Shown: positions 23,771 through 32,692, counted from the stretch's first letter. The stretch: 64,000 bases of DNA from Nocardia acididurans (GCF_016741815.1 NZ_JAERRJ010000002.1:558001-622000); one strand, 5' to 3'. Numbers and translations are program-made. The notes: generated by a model not told the origin, from the sequence alone.

Positions 23771-25144
23771 TCAGCGCGCGGTGGCCACCGGGGCGGGGAG
23801 GGCGAGCAGCAGATCCACCGCTCTGGCGGCACTTTGCGCGGCGCTTTCCATGGTGGCCGACCAGTCGGTGCGGGTCCAGTCGCCCGCGAGCACCAGGCTG
23901 GGCACGGAGGTGCGCTGCGCGGGGCGCAGGCCGTCGGTGCCGACCACCTGGGAGAAGGTGGCGCGGGGCATCGGAACCACCTGGGCGTGCACGACTTTCG
24001 CCTCGCGCGCGGCCGGATAATAGCGGCGCAGCAGGGCCATCTGCTCGTCGACCACCTCGTGGCCGGGTTTGTGGATCTGCTCGTAGGCGCCACTGGTGGT
24101 GAGGCAGTACAGCCAGCCGTTCTCGGTGCGGCGGCCGTGCATGCGCTGACGGTCGAATACCTCGTCGATGACGCCCTGCCCGCCGATGAGCGCCTCCATA
24201 GCGCCCCTGGTGCCGAGTGGGCGATCCAGGTACAGGTTGGTGCTGACGATCGGCGTGTACCCGAGTTTGTCGGCGGCCGCGTAGATCTCGTCGTGTTCGG
24301 GCAGGTCGTCGAGCAGGCCGCCGATATTGGAGTTCGGGACCGCGCAGACCACCGCGTCGGCGGCCACGACCTCGCCGTCGGCCAGGAGGACCCCGGTCAC
24401 CGCGCCGTCCTCGATGACGATGCGCCGCGCCACGGCCCGATGCTGGACGCGAACTCCGGAGCGGTCGAACACTTTCTGCGCCCCGGAGACGAACAGCGTA
24501 TCGAGATCGGTGGTGGGATAGCCGATGGTGACCGGCCGCAAATGCTTGACGCCCAACCGGATTCCGGTGGCCATCACATCGGCGAACACCTTGGCCGACT
24601 CCTGCCGCACCGGTTCGGCGGCGATGCCGAGCGCCAGCCAATCCCACAGCGCCTCACGCGCTTTGGCGGGCATGCCGAGCCGCTGGAACCACTGCTCGGT
24701 GGTGAGTTCGGCGAGATCGGCGGGCTGGTTGAGACATTCCCAGCCCATCCGCACGGTGGCGAGGGCGGCCCGGGCCCGCTCCCCGGCACCGGCGTCCGGA
24801 TGCGCGCCCACCAGCGCCCGCAGCGCCCCGAAACCCTTGGTGCCCATGATCGTCGTGCGCCCGCCCGGCCAGCGCAGGATCCCGCGATGCGGGAACGCCA
24901 CGTACTGCCGGGTGCCGACGCTGGTCAGATACCGGAACAGATGGTCGTACCCGCTGGCGATCACATGCTGCCCGTTGTCCGGAAGATCGTGCAGCGGAGG
25001 CACTTCCAGCGCGTGTGTGCGCCCGCCCAACCTGCCGCGCCGTTCCAGCAGCGTCACCTGCTTCCCGGCCTCGGCCAGCCACACCGCGGAGGCCAGGCCC
25101 GCGAGCCCGCCCCCGATCACCACATACCGCCGGGGGTCCTGCAT
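23771..25144 (-). CDS. HpnE-like FAD amine-oxidase/phytoene-desaturase family protein
   Basis: A 457-residue flavoprotein of the hydroxysqualene dehydroxylase (HpnE)/carotenoid desaturase group. FAD motif YVVIGGGLAGLASAVWLAEA at residues 7-26, then ERRGRLGGRTHA. The C-terminal motif LVLAGDWTRTDWSATMESA binds the FAD pyrophosphate. The family acts on squalene-type or carotenoid isoprenoids. No squalene or phytoene synthase gene is near, so the substrate is open. The stop is 18 bp from the convergent TetR gene. Confidence 0.82.
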   Translation of the reverse strand: MQDPRRYVVIGGGLAGLASAVWLAEAGKQVTLLERRGRLGGRTHALEVPPLHDLPDNGQHVIASGYDHLFRYLTSVGTRQYVAFPHRGILRWPGGRTTIMGTKGFGALRALVGAHPDAGAGERARAALATVRMGWECLNQPADLAELTTEQWFQRLGMPAKAREALWDWLALGIAAEPVRQESAKVFADVMATGIRLGVKHLRPVTIGYPTTDLDTLFVSGAQKVFDRSGVRVQHRAVARRIVIEDGAVTGVLLADGEVVAADAVVCAVPNSNIGGLLDDLPEHDEIYAAADKLGYTPIVSTNLYLDRPLGTRGAMEALIGGQGVIDEVFDRQRMHGRRTENGWLYCLTTSGAYEQIHKPGHEVVDEQMALLRRYYPAAREAKVVHAQVVPMPRATFSQVVGTDGLRPAQRTSVPSLVLAGDWTRTDWSATMESAAQSAARAVDLLLALPAPVATAR

Positions 25145-25183
25145 GACTGCTCCTCGAGCCGAGACCTATTCAGGCAAGGTAGC

Positions 25184-25224
25184 AAAAACGACGGTGGCGG
25201 CCGCCGGAATCGGCGACCGCCACC
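25184..25224 (-). terminator. Terminator of the permease gene
   Basis: GGTGGCGG ... CCGCCACC, with an inner CGCCG-GAAT-CGGCG stem, followed on the minus strand by CGTTTTTG. Confidence 0.8.
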
Positions 25225-25256
25225 TGGAAACGCGAACTGTCAGTTCCGCATTCGCG

Positions 25257-26663
25257 CTACTTCTGCGTCGAGACGGCAGTGTGCTTGCGCGCCAGCAGCG
25301 GGTACCCCGCGCACACCAGCACCGCCCAGACCACGCCGACCACGAGGGCCGTGCGCCCGCCCTCGGTGAAGAACAGCAGCACCACCACGACCGCCAGGAA
25401 GGCCAGCGCCACCATGCTGGTCACCGGCGCGCCGGGCAGCCGGTAGTCGCTGGCGGGCAGCAGTCCGGCCCGCACGCGGGCGCGATAGATCATGTGGCAC
25501 ACCAGGATCACGCCCCACACGAAGATGATGCCCATGGTGGACACCGAGGTGACGTAGGAGAACGCCTTGTCCGGCGAGAAGTAGTTCACCGCCACGCCGA
25601 TCACCATGACGGCCGCCGACACCGCGATGCCGGTGGCGGGCACGTGCCGCTTGCTCATGGCGCCCAGTCCGGCCGGGGCCTCCTCGCGCTGGGCGAGGCT
25701 GCGCAGCATGCGCCCGGTGGAGTAGATGCCGGAGTTGCACGAGGACAGCGCCGCGGTCAGCAGCACGAAGTTGATGATGCCCGCCGCGGCCGGAATGCCG
25801 ATCTGTTCGAACACCTCCACGAACGGACTGCGCCCGGCGTGGAAGTTGCGCCAGCTCGACACCGACATGATGACGATGAGCGCGCCCACGTAGAACAGGC
25901 CGATGCGGAACGGCAGCGTATTGATGGCCTTGCGCAGCGTGTTCTTGGGGTCGCGGGCCTCGCCCGCGGTGACGCCGACCAGTTCCACGCCCACGTAGGC
26001 GAACACCACGATCTGCAGCACGAGCAGCGCCTGCCCGAAGCCGTTGGGGAACACCCCGCCGTCGGCCCACAGGTTGGTGACGGTCGGGTTGGTGGCATTG
26101 CCGAAGTGGAAGATGAGCACGCCGATGCCGATGACCATCATGGCGATGATGGCGGTGACCTTGATGGCGGAGAACCAGAATTCGCCCTCGCCGAACAGTC
26201 GCACCGACACCAGGTTAGCGACGAACATGATGCCGAGCACCACGAGCGCGGTCACCCACTGCGGGATGTCGAACCAGTACTGCACGTACTTGCCGGCCAC
26301 GGTGATCTCGGCCATGCAGGTGCTGACCCACACCGCCCAGTAGGTCCAGCCGGTGGCGAAGCCTGCGAAGCGGCCCAGGAACTCGTTGGCGTACTCAGCG
26401 AAGCTGCCGGTGACGGGTCGATAGGTGAGCAGTTCGCCCAGGGCCCGCATGATGACGAAGATGGCGAGCCCGGCCGCGAGGTAGGCCAGGATGAGTGCCG
26501 GGCCCGCCTGTTCGATGGCGCCGCCCGCGCCGTAGAAGAGTCCGGTGCCGATGGCGCCACCGATGGCGATCATCTGAATGGTGCGCGGCGACAGGCCCCG
26601 GGAGTACCCCTCGTCCGCCTCGCCCGGTGCGGTGGCGGTTGCCTGACTTTCAGACGCGGTCAA
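25257..26663 (-). CDS. APC-superfamily amino-acid permease (AAT family)
   Basis: A 468-residue inner-membrane permease with twelve predicted helices. The family signature is clear near the N terminus (SRGLSPRTIQMIAIGGAIGT, GLFYGAGGAI), with YRPVTGSFAEYANEFLG and the conserved EARDPKNTLRKAINTLPFRI loop. AAT members take up GABA, proline, aromatic or branched amino acids by proton symport; the substrate is not evident. A hairpin-forming 16-bp element lies about 75 bp upstream of the start. Confidence 0.9.
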   Translation of the reverse strand: MTASESQATATAPGEADEGYSRGLSPRTIQMIAIGGAIGTGLFYGAGGAIEQAGPALILAYLAAGLAIFVIMRALGELLTYRPVTGSFAEYANEFLGRFAGFATGWTYWAVWVSTCMAEITVAGKYVQYWFDIPQWVTALVVLGIMFVANLVSVRLFGEGEFWFSAIKVTAIIAMMVIGIGVLIFHFGNATNPTVTNLWADGGVFPNGFGQALLVLQIVVFAYVGVELVGVTAGEARDPKNTLRKAINTLPFRIGLFYVGALIVIMSVSSWRNFHAGRSPFVEVFEQIGIPAAAGIINFVLLTAALSSCNSGIYSTGRMLRSLAQREEAPAGLGAMSKRHVPATGIAVSAAVMVIGVAVNYFSPDKAFSYVTSVSTMGIIFVWGVILVCHMIYRARVRAGLLPASDYRLPGAPVTSMVALAFLAVVVVLLFFTEGGRTALVVGVVWAVLVCAGYPLLARKHTAVSTQK

Positions 26664-26739
26664 ATGTCGTTCCTTTCCGCCTCCCCGAACCTTCAGCGCG
26701 CGGCCGAGAGACGTAACAGTCGTGCATGCGTCACCTTCC

Positions 26740-26755
26740 GCATCAACAGTGATGC
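26740..26755. promoter_or_regulatory. Inverted repeat upstream of the permease
   Basis: GCATCA, ACAG, TGATGC: a perfect 6-bp inverted repeat in the 206-bp gap upstream of the permease start. It may be an operator; no regulator gene is adjacent. Confidence 0.4.
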
Positions 26756-26869
26756 TTGCCCATAGGTTGCCGCATTCGTATCAACGGCGTGTCAGGCTAC
26801 CGGAGGCGTAGCGGCGGTCACAGTGCGAGCCGCCGGTGTTTCAGGATTCTGCTATCGGCGGGCTAGCCG

Positions 26870-27283
26870 TCAGAGGCCCTCGTCGACGAGTTCGAGGCCG
26901 GTGACGACGTCGGTTTCGATGCGGATGACATGGTCGGTGGCGAGGGTGATCCACGGGTCGAGCAGGCGGTCGTAGCGGCGCACCTGTTCGATATCGGTGA
27001 CCACGCGGGCGACGCCGGTGACGATGACGCTCCAGCCGCGCCGGGTGTTCTCGTCGAAGCTGTCGGCCTCGTAGGCGACGACCTGCCCGTCGCCGCGCAG
27101 CAGGCCCGCGCCCAGGTGCGCGCGCACCACCACGACATCGTCGTCGACGATATGGTTCACCGGCCGGATGATGGGAAGTCCGCGGCGCGAGTACACGATT
27201 CGTCCATAGTGCGCACTCGCCAGCCGCTTCAGTGAATCGGCAGCAGAAAGCGCACGCAGCTTTCGTGCCCCATCGCCGCCCAT
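26870..27283 (-). CDS. Pyridoxamine 5'-phosphate oxidase-family protein
   Basis: Split-barrel flavin-binding protein (137 residues): LKRLASAHYGRIVYSRRG, LPIIRPVNHIVDDD, then VAYEADSFDENTRRGWSVIV are typical of the small actinobacterial PNPOx-like group, which bind FMN, F420 or haem. The ATG at 27283 is the best start by homology, although GGAGG lies only one base before it; a GTG at 27358 would add 25 unconserved residues. It stands just downstream of the DNA ligase gene's stop but is separated by about 100 bp. Confidence 0.8.
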   Translation of the reverse strand: MGGDGARKLRALSAADSLKRLASAHYGRIVYSRRGLPIIRPVNHIVDDDVVVVRAHLGAGLLRGDGQVVAYEADSFDENTRRGWSVIVTGVARVVTDIEQVRRYDRLLDPWITLATDHVIRIETDVVTGLELVDEGL

Positions 27284-27384
27284 TCCTCCGATTGTGGTCC
27301 AACTCTTCTGAATATGCCAATTGTGTTGCAGCAACGCATGCTTCGATTCGAAGCCCACAGTTCCCGGTTATGGATGCGACCTGC

Positions 27385-28356
27385 TCAGCGCACCGGTGGT
27401 ACTTCGACCTCCGCAGGAATCTTGTCGGTACGCAATCCTTTCCAGCTCGGCATGCGCAGTCGTTCTCCGGCGTATTCGCGATACTCCACCTCGCCCACCA
27501 GGATCGGCTCGGTCCAGCGCCAGCCGGCGGGCCGGGACTCGGGCGGCGGATCGGCGAAAGGGCTTGCCGAGGTTTCGATTTCGTCGAGGGTAGCGCGGAT
27601 GATCCGGCGCGCCGCCTGGGTGAAGCCGGTGCCGACATTGCCGATGTAGACGAAACGGCCGGTACCGTCGTAGGCGCCCAGAATCAGGGATCCGAAGCTG
27701 GGGCCGAATGCGCCCGCGCCCGGAGTCCAGCCCGCGACGACCGCCTCGGTATTGAGCCGCAGTGGAGTTTTGATCCAGGTCGGCGACCTACGGCCCGGTA
27801 GGTACAGCGAATCCACGCGCTTGGAAACGATGCCTTCCAGGTGATGTGCGCTCGCGACATCCAGCAACTTCCCGGCATCCGTGTCGAGCCAATGCGGCGG
27901 CGCGGAAAGCGGGCCTTCCCACGGGAGTTCGGCGAGCCGCTCCCGGCGTCGCAGATAGGGCTCGCCCATCAGGTCCCGATCACCGTGCGCGAGCAGGTCG
28001 AAGGCGAACAACCGCACCGGCACCTCGGCCGCCAATTGCGCACCGGGCCGGGCCACGTGCATGCGCCGCTGCAGCAGTCCGAAGGAGGGCGCCCCGTCCG
28101 CGCCGAGTGCCACGATCTCGCCGTCGAGAATGAGGGATTCCTTGCCGGACAAGGTCTTCAGCGCCTCCACCAGTTCGGGGTAATTGCCGCCCACCGACTT
28201 GCCGCTGCGCGCGTAGAGCGCGCACTCCCCCGCCGTGCGGACAGCGATGACCCGCACCCCGTCCCACTTCATCTCGACCGCCCAGCCGGGCCCGTCCGGC
28301 GGCGTTCCGCCGACCGCCAGCATGGGCGCCGGGACAGGGTGGCGGGCGGCGGCCAC
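27385..28356 (-). CDS. ATP-dependent DNA ligase, LigC-like
   Basis: DNA ligase with an adenylation domain and an OB-fold domain, lacking LigD polymerase and nuclease parts. Catalytic Lys in EMKWDGVR; further motifs LILDGEIVALG, VRLFAFDLLAHGDRDL, EGIVSKRVDSLYLPGRRSPT and WIKTP. The OB domain starts near EAVVAGWTPGAGAFG. Such ligases take part in end joining or repair. The N terminus is uncertain: GTG 28356 gives 323 residues, ATG 28323 is also possible, and the frame extends to 28452. Confidence 0.87.
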   Translation of the reverse strand: MAAARHPVPAPMLAVGGTPPDGPGWAVEMKWDGVRVIAVRTAGECALYARSGKSVGGNYPELVEALKTLSGKESLILDGEIVALGADGAPSFGLLQRRMHVARPGAQLAAEVPVRLFAFDLLAHGDRDLMGEPYLRRRERLAELPWEGPLSAPPHWLDTDAGKLLDVASAHHLEGIVSKRVDSLYLPGRRSPTWIKTPLRLNTEAVVAGWTPGAGAFGPSFGSLILGAYDGTGRFVYIGNVGTGFTQAARRIIRATLDEIETSASPFADPPPESRPAGWRWTEPILVGEVEYREYAGERLRMPSWKGLRTDKIPAEVEVPPVR

Positions 28357-28658
28357 GTGGACCGCTACCCGCACCAGCAATCGGGCGACAAGGACATGCC
28401 GAGAAGTTTGCCGACCGATAGCCACACCCGCCGATCGACGCGCCGGAGGCAATGCGGTCGTTACCGCTCAAATCACCGTGCCGATATCCCGGGCCACCGG
28501 ACTCACCGCTGACAACACCACCGCGCTCCAGACACGCCCGGATGCCTCGTAGCGACACCGGCGGCCCGGCAGTCCCATCCGCCCCAGACTCGCCGCAATC
28601 GCACCGCGACCCGCCGCCCTGCGGGTTTGACGGTTCGAACAGCGGGAATCGCCTTGGC
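28357..28658. other. Divergent intergenic region
   Basis: About 300 bp between the ligase start and the membrane protein start. It contains the probable SigF-type promoter at 28625. Open frames run through it on both strands but look like GC-driven extensions of the flanking genes. Confidence 0.45.
28625..28649 (+). promoter_or_regulatory. Probable SigF-type promoter of the membrane/DUF6131 pair
   Basis: GTTT, 15 bp, GGGAAT (one mismatch to GGGTAT), ending 9 bp before ATG 28659. Spacing to the start codon equals that at 2924 and 11130. Confidence 0.5.
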
Positions 28659-29108
28659 ATGTTCACCATCATCGGGCTCATCGCTCTTCTCGGCGCCGTG
28701 GCCGTGGGGGTGGCCGGTATCCAGGCCAACAACGGCGACGACAACACGATCTCGAACGGGTTCACGGTGTTCAACCACACCTACACCGGTTCGACGGGGC
28801 TGCTGTTCGCCTACGGCATCCTGGTCGGCGCCATCGGCACCTGCGGGCTCATCATGCTGCTGGCCGGCGCCTGGACCACGTCCCGGCGCGGGGTCGTCGC
28901 TCGTCGCGAGCTGCGCCAGTCGCGGCGCGAAATGGCCGCGGCGCGTAAGGAACTCACCAAGCCCGCACCCGCGGCGACACCGCCGCCCAAGCACGCCGCA
29001 CCGGCCGTGACGGCGAAGAAACCGGAGGCGCAGAAACCCACCTGGTCGTTCAACCGCTTCCTGCACCGGCCGGGCGCCGGGCCGAAGGCGGAAACCGTCT
29101 CCAAATAG
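28659..29108 (+). CDS. Two-helix membrane protein with charged C-terminal tail
   Basis: A 149-residue protein. Helix 1 is IIGLIALLGAVAVGVAGI (residues 3-20) and helix 2 is LLFAYGILVGAIGTCGLIML. Between them is a polar loop (NNGDDNTISNGFTVFNHTYT) outside the membrane. The C-terminal 70 residues are Arg/Lys/Ala/Pro-rich and cytoplasmic. This type occurs in mycolata as a small stress-related membrane protein of unknown function. It is followed by the DUF6131 gene after 30 bp. Confidence 0.75.
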   Translation: MFTIIGLIALLGAVAVGVAGIQANNGDDNTISNGFTVFNHTYTGSTGLLFAYGILVGAIGTCGLIMLLAGAWTTSRRGVVARRELRQSRREMAAARKELTKPAPAATPPPKHAAPAVTAKKPEAQKPTWSFNRFLHRPGAGPKAETVSK

Positions 29109-29138
29109 CTCCACCCATAGTTCCAAAAGGATTTAGTC

Positions 29139-29294
29139 ATGATTGTTCTCGGTCTGATTCTGCTCGTCGTGGGATGGCTCCTGGGCATCCCGCTGCTGAC
29201 CACGCTCGGCATCATCGTCCTGGTCATCGGCCTCATCATGCTGCTGCTCGGCTCGGTCGGCCGTCCGATCGGCGGGCGACGGCACTATTACTAG
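29139..29294 (+). CDS. DUF6131-family small membrane protein (51 aa)
   Basis: Two hydrophobic segments (MIVLGLILLVVGWLLGIPLL and LGIIVLVIGLIMLLLGSVG) and the conserved end GRPIGGRRHYY identify DUF6131, a small hydrophobic family of Nocardia and mycobacteria. AAAAGGA lies 8 bp before ATG. It probably shares the transcript of the preceding membrane protein. Function unknown. Confidence 0.82.
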   Translation: MIVLGLILLVVGWLLGIPLLTTLGIIVLVIGLIMLLLGSVGRPIGGRRHYY

Positions 29295-29348
29295 ACGCCC
29301 TCCCAGGTGGCGTGACCGCCCGGCATCGCGTCCGCTAGCGTCGCCCGT

Positions 29349-30263
29349 ATGACGGTGACGGTGCTGGTTCCGGACGACTACGGTGTCGCGGCGGTCTCGC
29401 GCGTGACGGGGGCGCGGGCCCTGCGGTTCACCCTCGGTGAGCCGCTGCCCGCCGGGGCCGACGAGGCGGAGATCCTGGTTCCAGGGTTCCTCGTCGGCCC
29501 CCACGCTGTCGAAATGACCTGGGCCCTACCGAAATTGCGCTACGTCCAGCTGTTGACCGCCGGGGCGGAGAACTGGGTCGGCAAGGTGCCGGAGGGTGTA
29601 TTGCTGTCGATCGCGCGCGGCGCGCACGGAGCCAGCACCGCCGAGTGGGCGCTCACCGGCCTGCTCAGCATGTACCGCGAATTCACCGAATTCGCGGTGG
29701 CCCAGCGGGAGCACCGGTGGACCCAGCATCAAACGGACACCCTGCACGGCAAACGCATCCTCATCGTCGGCGCGGGCGATCTGGCCGTCGAAATGCGCCG
29801 CATGCTCGCCCCTTTCGACACCGAGGTGACAGTGGTCGGCACCCACGCTCGTGAGGGTGTGCGCGGCGTCGACGAACTCCCCACTCTCCTGGGCGATTTC
29901 GACGCCGTCGTCCTCATGGTCCCGGTGACCTCCCAGACCATCGGCATGGTCGACGCCGAATTCCTCTCGCACATGGCCGACCACGCCATCCTGGTGAACG
30001 CCGCCCGAGGCGTGGTGGTCCGCACCGACGACCTGGTGGCGGAACTGTCCACCGGCCGCCTGCGCGCCATCCTCGACGTGACCGACCCCGAACCCCTCCC
30101 CACCGGTCATCCCCTGTGGGATGCCCCCGGTCTCCTCCTCACCCCGCACGTAGGCGGCAGCAGCCGAGGCAGCCTGCAACGAGCCTGGGCCGTGGCGACT
30201 TCCGAGATCGAGCGCTACCTGTCCGGAGACCAGCCCCGCCACCTCGTCCACGGCGAGTACTGA
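29349..30263 (+). CDS. D-2-hydroxyacid dehydrogenase family protein
   Basis: NAD(P)-dependent dehydrogenase (304 residues). The nucleotide-binding domain begins at KRILIVGAGDLAVEMRRML. Catalytic positions are present: Arg in VNAARGVVV, Glu in DVTDPEPLP and His in LLTPHVGGS. The N-terminal substrate domain is short. ATG 29349 lies 7 bp after TAGCGT, which looks like a sigma-A type -10 of a leaderless transcript. The substrate is not known. Confidence 0.88.
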   Translation: MTVTVLVPDDYGVAAVSRVTGARALRFTLGEPLPAGADEAEILVPGFLVGPHAVEMTWALPKLRYVQLLTAGAENWVGKVPEGVLLSIARGAHGASTAEWALTGLLSMYREFTEFAVAQREHRWTQHQTDTLHGKRILIVGAGDLAVEMRRMLAPFDTEVTVVGTHAREGVRGVDELPTLLGDFDAVVLMVPVTSQTIGMVDAEFLSHMADHAILVNAARGVVVRTDDLVAELSTGRLRAILDVTDPEPLPTGHPLWDAPGLLLTPHVGGSSRGSLQRAWAVATSEIERYLSGDQPRHLVHGEY

Positions 30264-30276
30264 CGATCTCCACGGG

Positions 30277-30873
30277 CTAGAGGGTGTCCTTGCCGATCGG
30301 CCGATTCATCAACCGCCACTCCCGATCCCACCGCGCATTCCGGCGCGCATCGAGCAGCGCCCCGCTGAACCACACGGCAGCCGCAGCGGCACACCAGGTT
30401 TCGACCAGCACAGCCAACCCGGTCCCGATCCCCTCCGCGGCAGCCGCCCCCGGCCGCGCGGGCGCGGTGGTGGGCTGCCCCTCCCTGTCGATCCACAGCG
30501 GCACCTCGGCCCCCACGGTCTGCGGCCCGGTCACATCAATGGTGGCCTTCCCATGATGCCCCTCGTAATTCCATTGCACCGCAGCCTGGTACCGATCGGT
30601 CCGAACCCCATACCGATCCGGCTCCAACACCACCCGGCTGTCCTCGGCGATATTCGCCACCACCCGCACCTTCCCCGTATCCTCCGCGGCGATCCGAGCA
30701 GCCGCCCCCGTATAACTCACCGTCCCCAACGCCCCCGACAACGGCACCGCCACCACCACGGCGACAACAGCCAACGCCCGAATCACCACCTCCGCCCGAT
30801 CGGACGCGCGCATCAAAGGACTGGGGTTCCAAGGCCGCACCCGCCACAGTCTCATCAGCAAGGAAGGACTCAT
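30277..30873 (-). CDS. Rv1733c-like membrane protein
   Basis: A 198-residue protein resembling M. tuberculosis Rv1733c, a dormancy-associated antigen: two membrane helices (VVIRALAVVAVVVAVPLSGA and IGTGLAVLVETWCAAAAAVW) flank a soluble domain with VPLWIDREGQPTTAPARP. ATG 30873 is chosen; GTG 30912 is possible. A SigF-like promoter lies at 30930-30954. It likely sits in the inner membrane with the middle domain outside. Function unknown. Confidence 0.78.
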   Translation of the reverse strand: MSPSLLMRLWRVRPWNPSPLMRASDRAEVVIRALAVVAVVVAVPLSGALGTVSYTGAAARIAAEDTGKVRVVANIAEDSRVVLEPDRYGVRTDRYQAAVQWNYEGHHGKATIDVTGPQTVGAEVPLWIDREGQPTTAPARPGAAAAEGIGTGLAVLVETWCAAAAAVWFSGALLDARRNARWDREWRLMNRPIGKDTL

Positions 30874-30929
30874 CGACACCTGGACCGCCTCTCTCCACGG
30901 CGTCGCTGTCACCGACTACATCGGTAGCA

Positions 30930-30954
30930 ATACCCACTCTGATACACCCCGAAC
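30930..30954 (-). promoter_or_regulatory. Probable SigF-type promoter of the Rv1733c-like gene
   Basis: On the minus strand: GTTC, 15 bp, GGGTAT. The -10 is exact and the -35 has one mismatch to GTTT. Confidence 0.52.
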
Positions 30955-31014
30955 CGCGAAAACGTCAAGGTCAGAGCACCCTGAATGCCGTATGAGCCGC
31001 CCCGGACCGATCGC

Positions 31015-31028
31015 CGCGTCATGACGCG
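31015..31028. promoter_or_regulatory. Palindrome upstream of the TetR gene
   Basis: CGCGTCATGACGCG is a perfect 14-bp palindrome about 25 bp upstream of a TATCCT -10-like element of the TetR gene. It is a candidate autoregulatory site. Confidence 0.45.
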
Positions 31029-31069
31029 TCCACTATGGCGCCGAGCTTCCTCGCTATCCTGAACCGGAT

Positions 31070-31669
31070 ATGCGCAACTTGGTGGAGATGATGTTGACCA
31101 GCGCGGCCGTCGAGGACGAGCCCGCTCTCGACGCGGCACGGGCGTTGTTCCTCGAGTTCGGGATTCGCCGCACGACAATGGGCGATGTCACCCGTCGTGC
31201 CGGTATCAGCTCCGCGACCCTGTACCGCAGATATCCCGGCAAGGACGCGCTCGTCGGTGCCGTCATCCAACGAGAGGCGCGCCGCTTCATCCTCGCCGTC
31301 GACGGCAGAGTCGACAAGTCCGCCGACCCCGAGCAACAGCTCGTGGACGGGTGGGCCGCACTCATCGGCGAGCTGAGCGGCAACGCTCTCCTGCGACGGC
31401 TGCTGGAAACCGACGCCGAAACCCTACTGCCGCAGATTGTTTCAGCCGGTGGTCCGATCCTCGCGCTCGGCCGCGCCTACATCGCCGACAACATCCTTCG
31501 ACTGCAAGCCGATGGCCGGCTCGCGGATTTCGATGCCGACCAGATCGCGGAGATCCTCGCGCGTCTCGCGGCCACCTTCGCCGTGGTCCCGGTCGGTGTC
31601 ATCCCGCTCGATCCCGAAGGCGCACGCGAGTTCGCACGGACTCACCTGGCCCGTCTTACTCCGGGATAG
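31070..31669 (+). CDS. TetR-family regulator
   Basis: A 199-residue regulator: ALDAARALFLEFGIRRTTMG, then VTRRAGISSATLYRRYPGKD form the HTH. The ATG lies 9 bp after TATCCT, so the gene may be leaderless. It is convergent with a DUF2236 gene and about 1 kb from the oxoamine synthase operon, and may regulate that locus, though its own upstream palindrome differs from the repeat found there. Confidence 0.9.
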   Translation: MRNLVEMMLTSAAVEDEPALDAARALFLEFGIRRTTMGDVTRRAGISSATLYRRYPGKDALVGAVIQREARRFILAVDGRVDKSADPEQQLVDGWAALIGELSGNALLRRLLETDAETLLPQIVSAGGPILALGRAYIADNILRLQADGRLADFDADQIAEILARLAATFAVVPVGVIPLDPEGAREFARTHLARLTPG

Positions 31670-31696
31670 TCAGCAGCGCCGCATGGTCCTGGATGC

Positions 31697-32566
31697 TCAG
31701 ACCAGGGGCATGTTGCGGCGGCGTCGGCGACGCATATCCCACAGCAGGGTGTTCATCGGGAACAGGCGGGCAGGTTGCGGCAGTCGACGCTGCGCCGATC
31801 CGATCATGCGGAACAGCCGCAGGAAGCGCTGCTCATCGCGATCCGTCCAGGTCATTCCGAGTTGCTCGCGCACGTGCGGTGGCAGCAGTCCGGTCACGAT
31901 GAATCGGTGAATCGGTGCGGCCAAGCGCAGTGGGCGTGCCAGCATCCGCAGGTCGATGAGGTGGTCGAAGTAGGCGACCGTGGCCGCGTCGATCTCGTGC
32001 CGCTCCAGGCCGGCACGCCAGTATTCGTCGAATTCCGCACGGGTGGCGGGCCACATCTCCGGTCGCATCTGCAGGGTGGTCCCGAGTGAGCTCGCATACC
32101 GGTAGAAGACATCGGCGGTGGCCTCGTCGAGTGGACCGTGCATCTTCTCCTTGAGATCGATGACGCCCCAATACAGGCAGGCCGCAACCCATTTCTGCAA
32201 CTGGGGGTCGAAGGCGTTGTACTTCACCGGGCTGCCCGCTGTCGAGCGGATCGAGCGGTGCACCCGGTTGACCTCGGCACGATAGTCAGCCTTGTCGGCC
32301 TCGTCGCCCATCAGCGCGACGGAGAGGTAGGTGAGGGTGGTGCGCAACCGTTTCCATGGATGTAGATCGGCGCGCCCGGAATCGACGTCACTCTCCATGA
32401 CTCCGTAGGCGACCGGCTGCAGCGCCAGCTGCATCACGACGTTGGCGGCGCCGCCCAGCACGGTGACGATGCCGTCGAAGAACTCCTCGATGGCGAAGTC
32501 GTCGGCCGTGCCGTAGCGGCAGGTGGTTGCGGACTCGTTCGGTAGCACGCGCAAGGGCTCGGTCAT
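31697..32566 (-). CDS. DUF2236 (MpaB/Lcp catalytic domain) protein
   Basis: A 289-residue DUF2236 protein. Seen: VHRSIRSTAGSPVKYNAFD, VAACLYWGVIDLKEKMHGP, then MRPEMWPATRAEFDEYWRAG and MTWTDRDEQRFLRLFRMIGS. The core His of WAHA-type members is replaced by a Tyr-Trp segment, so cofactor binding may differ. It is divergent from the oxoamine synthase operon and shares a 170-bp control region with it, which implies co-regulation. Confidence 0.83.
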   Translation of the reverse strand: MTEPLRVLPNESATTCRYGTADDFAIEEFFDGIVTVLGGAANVVMQLALQPVAYGVMESDVDSGRADLHPWKRLRTTLTYLSVALMGDEADKADYRAEVNRVHRSIRSTAGSPVKYNAFDPQLQKWVAACLYWGVIDLKEKMHGPLDEATADVFYRYASSLGTTLQMRPEMWPATRAEFDEYWRAGLERHEIDAATVAYFDHLIDLRMLARPLRLAAPIHRFIVTGLLPPHVREQLGMTWTDRDEQRFLRLFRMIGSAQRRLPQPARLFPMNTLLWDMRRRRRRNMPLV

Positions 32567-32692
32567 CGTTGGCCTCGTCTCTTGATCCCCGATTCTCCCC
32601 GCACTCGCTGGGCGGTGAGAAGATTGCAAGCAACACTCTCATTTCCTCAAACACCCTGTCAACGCCACATTCCCGGCGATTTGAGAAATCGA

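Noticed and set aside
24525..26765. Long plus-strand open frame (746 codons)
   Set aside because: Antisense to the HpnE-like and permease genes; no recognisable domain.
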